Source: Verrucomicrobiota bacterium
GTDB taxonomy: Bacteria; Verrucomicrobiota; Verrucomicrobiia; Limisphaerales; CAZBKV01
Assembly (NCBI GenBank): GCA_021160185.1
Contig: JAGHDA010000092.1
Span: 1 to 31,151, forward strand
Length of the DNA stretch: 31,151 nucleotides
Direction of reading: 5' to 3'
Of this stretch, positions 26,306 to 31,151 are shown piece by piece; the first letter of the stretch is position 1, and each line of letters begins with the position of its first letter. The notes under the pieces are model-generated. The model had not been told where the DNA came from and did no database searches. It worked only from the letters and a program-made list of their open reading frames with translations. Position numbers and translations under genes: made by a program.

Positions 26306-27496
26306 TTACTCGATAATCTCAGTGACCCGGCCGGCGCCGATCGTGCGGCCGCCTTCCCGGATGGCGAACCGCTGCCCGCGCTCCATGGCGATCGGAGCGA
26401 TCAGCTTGATCTCCAAGTTCACATTGTCGCCGGGCATCACCATTTCGACTCCTTCAGGAAGAGTCACCGAGCCAGTCACATCAGTGGTCCGGAAGTAGAA
26501 CTGAGGCCGGTAATTGTTGAAGAAAGGCGTGTGCCGCCCTCCTTCCTCCTTGGACAGGACGTAGACCTCAGCCCGGAAATGCGTGTGCGGAGTGATCGTG
26601 CCCGGCTTGGCCAACACCATGCCGCGCTCCACCTCGTCCTTCTTGATTCCCCGCAAGAGCACACCCACGTTGTCTCCGGCCTGGGCTTTGTCGAGGAGCT
26701 TGCGAAACATCTCGATGTCGGTGGCAACCGTCTTGCGGGTCTCTTCCAATCCCACGATTTCCACCTCATCCATCCTGTTGAGCACGCCCCGTTCCACACG
26801 GCCGGTCACCACGGTGCCGCGGCCTTCAATGTTGAACACATCCTCGATGCTCATCAGGAACGGCTTGTCAATATCCCGCTGCGGCAAGGGAACAAACTCG
26901 TCGACCGCCTTAAGAAGCTCCTCGATGGACTTTTCGTGCTGCTCCTCGCCCGCCAACGCGCCCTTGGCGCTGCCGCGGATGATCGGCGTCTCCTCGCCCG
27001 GGAAATCATACTTGCTGAGCAGATCCCGCAGCTCCATATCGACCAGATCCAACAGCTCCGGATCGTCCACCAGGTCCACCTTGTTCATGTAGACCACAAT
27101 GGCGGGCACGCCCACTTGGCGGGCCAGAAGGATATGCTCCCGAGTCTGGGGCATCGGCCCCTCGGCCGCGTCCACCACTAGAATAGCGCCGTCCATCTGC
27201 GCCGCGCCGGTGATCATGTTCTTGATGTAGTCGGCATGACCGGGGCAATCCACGTGGGCATAATGGCGGTTATCCGATTCATACTCCACGTGGGAAATCG
27301 CGATCGTGACGGTCTTCGTCTCATCACGAACCGTGCCGCCTTTTGTAATCTCGGCATACGGAACCTCCTTGGCCATGCCCTTCTTGGCCTGGACCTTGAG
27401 GATCGCCGCGGTCAATGTCGATTTGCCATGGTCAATATGACCGATCGTTCCGACGTTGACGTGAGGTTTCGTCCGCTGGAATTGTTCTTTAGCCAT
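26306..27496 (-). CDS. tuf: Elongation factor Tu with variant switch I
   Basis: EF-Tu delivers aminoacyl-tRNA to the ribosome. The 396-residue product has the G1 loop GHIDHGKS (19-26), DCPGH (83-87), NKVD (138-141) and SAK (176-178), then domains II and III. The switch I region is unusual: the near-universal RGITI is replaced by KTVTI (61-65) in DETKTVTIAISHVEYES, though the Mg-binding Thr64 is kept. From memory, Verrucomicrobiota EF-Tu share this pattern. The G1 loop also has Ile and Ser where Val and Thr are usual. It is the only tuf seen; none lies after fusA. The Shine-Dalgarno is weak. It lies 34 nt after trnT. Confidence 0.98.
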   Translation of the reverse strand: MAKEQFQRTKPHVNVGTIGHIDHGKSTLTAAILKVQAKKGMAKEVPYAEITKGGTVRDETKTVTIAISHVEYESDNRHYAHVDCPGHADYIKNMITGAAQMDGAILVVDAAEGPMPQTREHILLARQVGVPAIVVYMNKVDLVDDPELLDLVDMELRDLLSKYDFPGEETPIIRGSAKGALAGEEQHEKSIEELLKAVDEFVPLPQRDIDKPFLMSIEDVFNIEGRGTVVTGRVERGVLNRMDEVEIVGLEETRKTVATDIEMFRKLLDKAQAGDNVGVLLRGIKKDEVERGMVLAKPGTITPHTHFRAEVYVLSKEEGGRHTPFFNNYRPQFYFRTTDVTGSVTLPEGVEMVMPGDNVNLEIKLIAPIAMERGQRFAIREGGRTIGAGRVTEIIE

Positions 27497-27530
27497 TGCG
27501 CGTTCTGCTCGTTCTTATGTTCCCAAGTTC

Positions 27531-27606
<76 letters not shown>

Positions 27607-27907
27607 AAATCCGCCGTTGCCTGCGAAGGCCCTCGGCCGGCCGCGGAAAGCTCTCTCCCGCCTCCCCTCTCTTCCTTCGCTTCTGCGAGGGGTCGGCGGC
27701 CTCGCTCTCCTCGTTCCATTTAACGAAGGCCCGAAAGTAATCGGGACCAAGAAAGGTGTCAATGCTGATTTTTCATTTTTTTCGCCTCCGGAAAACGCCC
27801 GGCGCGATCCCGTCCCCCGAACAGGAACGTAAAAAGCTCCCCGCCTCCCGAAGTCTCCTGAACATCCCTTGACCCGCAGCGGGCTCTCGCCCGGCGCGGC
27901 CCGAGCG
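27607..27907. other. Intergenic region between acr3 and trnT
   Basis: This 301-nt stretch has no gene I can support. Its main content is the promoter for trnT (annotated separately) and a roughly 120-nt leader from the predicted start to the tRNA. Near acr3 there is a small 5-bp stem with a GAGA loop (27880-27893) but no T run next to it, so I do not call a terminator for the ars operon. Transcripts from the ars genes could therefore run into the tRNA-tuf cluster. Confidence 0.6.
27734..27783 (-). promoter_or_regulatory. Strong promoter for trnT-tuf and the downstream cluster
   Basis: On the minus strand a perfect -35 TTGACA (27762-27757) is followed by a 17-nt spacer and TACTTT (27739-27734). 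Just upstream of the -35, two A-tracts lie at about 27769-27782, as in an UP element. The bases after the -10 are GC-rich (CGGGCC), like the discriminator of stringently controlled promoters. The start site would be near 27727. Strength and stringent control are inferred. Confidence 0.72.
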
Positions 27908-28978
27908 TCAAGTCGCCCCGGAAGCCGCTTCAAGGCGGCGCTCATACCACGGGCGCGTGGCCACGCAAATCCGGCACACCGAAAGCATCACCGGAACCTC
28001 GACCAGGATGCCCGTCACGCACGCCAGAGCCGCCGAGGAGGCCGGCCCGAAAAGCGTGATCGCCACCGCCACAGCCAGCTCGAAAAAGTTGCTCGCTCCG
28101 ATCAGCGCCCCGGGCGCAGCCACGTTGTGCCGGACCCGAAAGAGCCACATCAAGCCATAAGTGAGCGTCGAATTGAAGTAGACCTGGACAAGAATAGGAA
28201 CCGCCAGGAGCAACACCGCAAACCACCGGGCAAGGATGTTCTCGGCCTGGAATGCAAAAATCAATACCAGCGTCAAGAGCAACGCCGTCACGGTCACCGG
28301 ATGAAGCTTGGGCAGGAAAATCGACTCGAACCATTCTCGACCGCGGCGGCGAATGAGAAACGTCCGGGACAGCCATCCCGCGGTCAGCGGGATAACGATG
28401 AAGACCGCCACAGAAGTAATCAACACCTTGGCTGGAACGATCACATTGGCTACGCCGCACAAGAACATGACGATCGGCGCGAAGGCGAAGAGCATGATCA
28501 GGTCGTTCACCGCCACCTGGACCAGTGTATAAGCCGGATCGCCGTCTGTTAAGTAGCTCCACACGAAGACCATGGCCGTGCAAGGAGCGGCCGCCAGAAT
28601 GATCAGGCCGGCGATGTAGCTCCTCGCCGTCTCCGGATCGATCCATCCATGGAACAAGCGCCCGACGAAAAGCCATCCGAAAAGGGCCATGCTGAACGGC
28701 TTCACCAGCCAATTGACAAATAGAGTAATTAAAAGCCCTTTTGGTTTGCGAGCGACTCCAGCGATCGCCGAGAAATCCACTTTGAGCATCATCGGGTAGA
28801 TCATCAGCCAAATCAGGATCCCAATCGGCACGTTCACCTGGGAACCTTTGGCGAATTCAAGCCGGCTCAGGGCGGCCACGGCGTCAGGGAACATCCTGCC
28901 CAGAGCCACCCCGACAACCATGCACACGACAACCCAGGCGGAAAGATAGCGCTCGAAGAAATTCAGTCTTTTGGGCAT
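27908..28978 (-). CDS. acr3: ACR3-family arsenite efflux permease
   Basis: This inner-membrane permease exports arsenite and is the pump of the operon. From ATG 28978 the product is 356 residues with about ten hydrophobic segments, starting with YLSAWVVVCMVVGVALGRM. It belongs to the ACR3 family, not the ArsB family: the conserved AAAPCTAMVFVWSYLTDGD motif is present with its essential Cys at about residue 133, followed by the TLVQVAVNDLIML segment, and GASNFFELAVAVAI near the C-terminus. An in-frame ATG at 29029 would add 17 unlikely residues; neither start has a good Shine-Dalgarno. It lies 104 to 155 nt after arsC. Confidence 0.94.
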   Translation of the reverse strand: MPKRLNFFERYLSAWVVVCMVVGVALGRMFPDAVAALSRLEFAKGSQVNVPIGILIWLMIYPMMLKVDFSAIAGVARKPKGLLITLFVNWLVKPFSMALFGWLFVGRLFHGWIDPETARSYIAGLIILAAAPCTAMVFVWSYLTDGDPAYTLVQVAVNDLIMLFAFAPIVMFLCGVANVIVPAKVLITSVAVFIVIPLTAGWLSRTFLIRRRGREWFESIFLPKLHPVTVTALLLTLVLIFAFQAENILARWFAVLLLAVPILVQVYFNSTLTYGLMWLFRVRHNVAAPGALIGASNFFELAVAVAITLFGPASSAALACVTGILVEVPVMLSVCRICVATRPWYERRLEAASGAT

Positions 28979-29133
28979 GCGCGCTTCTGGCCCCGATTTT
29001 GTCTTATTAACTGAATTAGCAATGCGCATAGTTCAACTTATCTCGACACTTGTTGGTTATTTTGCCATTTTTTCCATGATTTTCCGTAGAATGCCCCCCC
29101 TCTGGCGCTCAATCCCTGAAAAGCTTTGCCCTC

Positions 29134-29643
29134 TTAACCGGGGGTCTCTTTTAGTTCGGGCCTTCCTGAGTGAGCCCGGGAGGAGAGAGCTCCGCCCTTC
29201 GAAAGCCGCTCCAAAGTCTCCGGAAGGCTTTCCACAAACTCGCGAATCTGGTCTCTCACCCGGCGGTACACGGCCAATTTCTCCTCCCCGTCCGGCATGT
29301 CGCGGGTCAAGCTTGGGGGATCTTCAAACCCCTGGTGAATCACCTTGGCCTTGCCCGGAAAGAGAGGGCACTTTTCGCGGGCGCGCCCGCAGACTGTAAC
29401 CACCCAGTCGAACTCTAAAGAAGGCAGCTCCTCAAGCGTCTTGGAGCGATGCCCGCTCATATCCACACCGACTTCTGCCATCACCTGAACCGCATACGGG
29501 TTGAGCCCATGTTTCTCGATTCCGGCCGAATAGGGCTCGATCCAATCGCCTTGCAGATGACGCGCCCATGCCTCGGCCATTTGGCTTCTGCAAGAGTTGC
29601 CGGCGCAAAGAAAGAGAACCCGAAGCTTTCGACGGCTCATCAT
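29134..29643 (-). CDS. arsC: Thioredoxin-coupled arsenate reductase ArsC (low-molecular-weight phosphatase fold)
   Basis: This enzyme reduces arsenate to arsenite so that ACR3 can export it. From ATG 29643 the product is 169 residues. The P-loop is Cys13-AGNSC-Arg19 (CX5R), the resolving pair is Cys85 and Cys92 in VCGRAREKC, and Asp108 in GFEDPP is the likely general acid, matching the S. aureus pI258 type. The start overlaps the arsR stop as ATGA, so translation is coupled; a second ATG follows at once. A longer upstream reading runs through arsR and is rejected. The 30-residue C-terminal tail is not conserved as far as I can tell. Confidence 0.94.
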   Translation of the reverse strand: MMSRRKLRVLFLCAGNSCRSQMAEAWARHLQGDWIEPYSAGIEKHGLNPYAVQVMAEVGVDMSGHRSKTLEELPSLEFDWVVTVCGRAREKCPLFPGKAKVIHQGFEDPPSLTRDMPDGEEKLAVYRRVRDQIREFVESLPETLERLSKGGALSSRAHSGRPELKETPG

Positions 29644-29987
29644 GGTCTGCAGAGGTCTTCCTGGTCCAGCCTCGCCAGTTTCTCCCGGTCCGCTACGATT
29701 TCTTCGCTCTCGGAGAGGCTTTCCCGCAGCCATTGGAGCAAACCGGGAAGAAAAGGAAGCATTTCGTTCTCCGACGCCAAGCGAAAGAACACCCAACGTC
29801 CCTCGCGGCGGGAACGGACGAACCCGGCATAGGAGAGAAGCGAAAGATGTCGGGAAACGGTGGAAGGCGCGAGGTGAAGCAGTTGAGTAAGTTCGCAGAC
29901 GCACCTCTCTCGCTCCTCCAAGGCCATAAGGATGCGGACGCGGGCTGGATCGGATATTGCCTTAATGCTTCGGATGAGTTCGTGCAT
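29640..29987 (-). CDS. arsR: Arsenic-responsive repressor ArsR
   Basis: ArsR is a dimeric winged-helix repressor released from DNA by arsenite. From ATG 29987 the product is 115 residues starting MHELIRSIKAISDPARVRILMAL, with the metal-binding Cys29-Val-Cys31 pair in ERCVCELTQLLHLAPSTVSRHLSLL, equal to Cys32 and Cys34 of E. coli ArsR, then the wing GFVRSRREGRWVFFRL. A third Cys near the C-terminus (Cys113) might also take part. A TTG ten codons upstream is possible but adds no conserved sequence. It overlaps arsC by 4 nt. Confidence 0.95.
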   Translation of the reverse strand: MHELIRSIKAISDPARVRILMALEERERCVCELTQLLHLAPSTVSRHLSLLSYAGFVRSRREGRWVFFRLASENEMLPFLPGLLQWLRESLSESEEIVADREKLARLDQEDLCRP

Positions 29988-29995
29988 CGAAAATA

Positions 29996-30024
29996 AGCCT
30001 ATTCGACTTTCAGCCAAATGTCAA
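29996..30024 (-). promoter_or_regulatory. arsR promoter with overlapping operator candidate
   Basis: On the minus strand TTGACA (30024-30019), a 17-nt spacer and TAGGCT (30001-29996) form a good promoter. Only 8 nt separate the -10 from the arsR ATG, so the mRNA would be leaderless or nearly so. An imperfect 18-nt palindrome, CGAATA...TTTTCG, runs from about 30005 to 29988 over the -10 and is the candidate ArsR operator. Both are inferred from pattern. Confidence 0.6.
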
Positions 30025-30180
30025 TCGGCTTCTTTGCTCCACTTCGGCTCTTATTTCTCCGCGCCTCCTTTTCTCAGCGCTTCTTCCGGCGGCGCTTCCC
30101 AGCAGCGCCCCATAAACAGGGAAGCAAAAAGCTCGACTGAGGTCGGTTTGGAGGGCTATGTTAGCCGCGCCACCTTTCCT
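30018..30180. other. Divergent intergenic region between arsR and the propeller gene
   Basis: This 163-nt stretch separates the minus-strand arsR from the plus-strand propeller gene. It holds the arsR promoter at its left end and, on the plus strand, a weak promoter candidate (TCGACT at 30133-30138, 18-nt spacer, TATGTT at 30157-30162). A stem GGCGCT/AGCGCC lies at 30091-30109. No Shine-Dalgarno is visible before the plus-strand start. Confidence 0.45.
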
Positions 30181-31151
30181 ATGACAGGGGACGCAAAAAA
30201 ACGGGCGCCGCGCGGACGAATGCGCAGGAGGCTTTGCCTGACAGCGGCGGCCGCGTTGATCCTCGCAGCGGCGTCGGCTGCGGAGATCGCCGCGCTTTCG
30301 GATTACGTCGTCGCCAACTGGCAGACAATCGACGGTCTCCCCCAAAGTTCGGTCAACGGGATCGACCAAACCCCCGACGGTTACTTCTGGCTGGCCACTT
30401 TCGGAGGGGTGGCCCGGTTTGACGGAGTCCGATTCGCCGTCTTCAATTTCGCCACTGCGCCTGGCCTCCCGGAAGACGGCGTTCTCCGCCTGTATGCGGA
30501 CCGTTCGGGAGCGCTGTGGGCGGTGACCGTTTCCCACAAGCTCGTGCGGTACAAGCGCAAGAGATTTGAAGTATGGAGTCAGGACCGGGGCGTCCCGAAA
30601 AAGGGCGTGGAGCGCGTGGGCGAGGATGCCAAAGGCCGGTTGTGGATGGCGGACAGGGACTCGGCTCTTTACCTCCTCCGCAACGGACGGTTTGAACAGG
30701 TCCTCGGCCCGGGAGGATTCGCGCAAGGCGCGATCTTGGAGATCGTCAACGACGGCGAAGGCTTCACGTGGTTCAAGCAGGGAGACACGGCGGCCCGCTT
30801 TGACGGGAAACGGTGGATTCGCCTGCCGGCGCGCGGAGGGGGCAAACCGGCCGTAGTGAAGCATCTGACCCGCCGGCGGGCGGGCGGCCTTTGGGTGGTG
30901 ACTCCGGAAGGGCTGGAGCAATACAGCCGGGGCAAGTGGATCGGAGGGCCGTGGAAATGCCCTTCGTTCAAGACGCATTTCCAGACTTCGGCCGAGGATC
31001 TGGACGGAAACCTCTGGCTCGGCGCCTTCAACGACGGCGTCTACCGGTTTTCTCCCGGCTCGGGCTGGAGCCACTACACAGTGGGCCGCGGCCTGAACAC
31101 CCGGGCGGTGCGCTGTGTCTACGTCGATCGCGAGGGAAGCGTGTGGGTGGG
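30181..31151 (+). CDS. Exported beta-propeller (Reg_prop type) sensor protein, N-terminal part
   Basis: The plus-strand frame from ATG 30181 is open to the window edge (323 codons). A basic lead is followed by a signal peptide (about residues 14-35, LCLTAAAALILAAASA), with an internal ATG at 30220 that would begin right at it. The first propeller motif is DYVVANWQTIDGLPQSSVNG then QTPDGYFWLATFGGVARFDG (41-82), followed by blade ends GALWAV, GRLWMAD, GGLWVV, GNLWLGAFNDGVYRF and GSVWVG. These are typical two-component-regulator propeller repeats. The C-terminal output domain (kinase, GGDEF or other) lies outside the window, so the role is unknown. No link to arsenic is visible besides adjacency. 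Confidence 0.85.
   Translation, partial: MTGDAKKRAPRGRMRRRLCLTAAAALILAAASAAEIAALSDYVVANWQTIDGLPQSSVNGIDQTPDGYFWLATFGGVARFDGVRFAVFNFATAPGLPEDGVLRLYADRSGALWAVTVSHKLVRYKRKRFEVWSQDRGVPKKGVERVGEDAKGRLWMADRDSALYLLRNGRFEQVLGPGGFAQGAILEIVNDGEGFTWFKQGDTAARFDGKRWIRLPARGGGKPAVVKHLTRRRAGGLWVVTPEGLEQYSRGKWIGGPWKCPSFKTHFQTSAEDLDGNLWLGAFNDGVYRFSPGSGWSHYTVGRGLNTRAVRCVYVDREGSVWV

Noticed and set aside
27830..27893. Terminator after acr3
   Set aside because: The CGGGC/GCCCG stem has no adjacent T run, and the T run near 27,836 has no good stem before it.
27869..28552. Plus-strand frames opposite acr3 (27869-28552 and 27957-28160)
   Set aside because: Acr3 has clear membrane segments and family motifs on the minus strand; the plus-strand products look random.
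29644..29904. N-terminal extension of arsC by 87 codons
   Set aside because: It lies wholly inside arsR in another frame, and the true ArsC fold begins at the ATG that overlaps the arsR stop.
30010..31074. A 354-codon minus-strand frame over the propeller gene
   Set aside because: The plus-strand frame has a signal peptide and repeated propeller motifs, while the minus-strand product shows no recognisable domain.

Overview
The window carries the conserved bacterial translation and transcription supercluster, followed by a small arsenic-resistance operon and the start of a beta-propeller sensor gene. DNA is GC-rich. The EF-Tu switch I region departs from the usual RGITI motif in a way I recall from Verrucomicrobiota, there is no rpmD gene, S14 is the long zinc-free form, and the last gene encodes a Reg_prop-type propeller of a kind abundant in Verrucomicrobiota. 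I therefore infer a Verrucomicrobiota (PVC group) chromosome. This is inference without any database search.

Layout, right to left along the minus strand: trnT(GGT), tuf, trnW(CCA), trnS(TGA), secE, nusG, rplK, rplA, rplJ, rplL, rpoB, rpoC, rpsL, rpsG, fusA, then the S10 and spc gene order rpsJ, rplC, rplD, rplW, rplB, rpsS, rplV, rpsC, rplP, rpmC, rpsQ, rplN, rplX, rplE, rpsN, rpsH, rplF, rplR, rpsE, rplO, secY, map (cut by the left edge). About 27.6 kb is read in one direction with few gaps. Visible control points are a strong promoter with A-tracts before trnT, a hairpin between rplK and rplA, structured spacers before rplL and rpoB, a promoter before rpsL, and a terminator-like hairpin between rpsG and fusA.

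Right of position 27,900, still on the minus strand, lies arsR-arsC-acr3: an ArsR repressor, a thioredoxin-type arsenate reductase and an ACR3 arsenite exporter. Together they would sense arsenite, reduce arsenate and pump arsenite out. Divergent from arsR on the plus strand is the N-terminal third or so of an exported beta-propeller protein, cut by the right edge.

The gene content is mostly ordinary housekeeping. The points that stand out are a one-base frameshift near the 3' end of secY, the EF-Tu switch I variant, a candidate L1 autoregulatory hairpin in an unusual place, a tRNA 3' end that abuts the secE ribosome-binding site, and the near-leaderless arsR promoter. I do not see a new defence, mobile or biosynthetic system, a CRISPR array or an insertion sequence.
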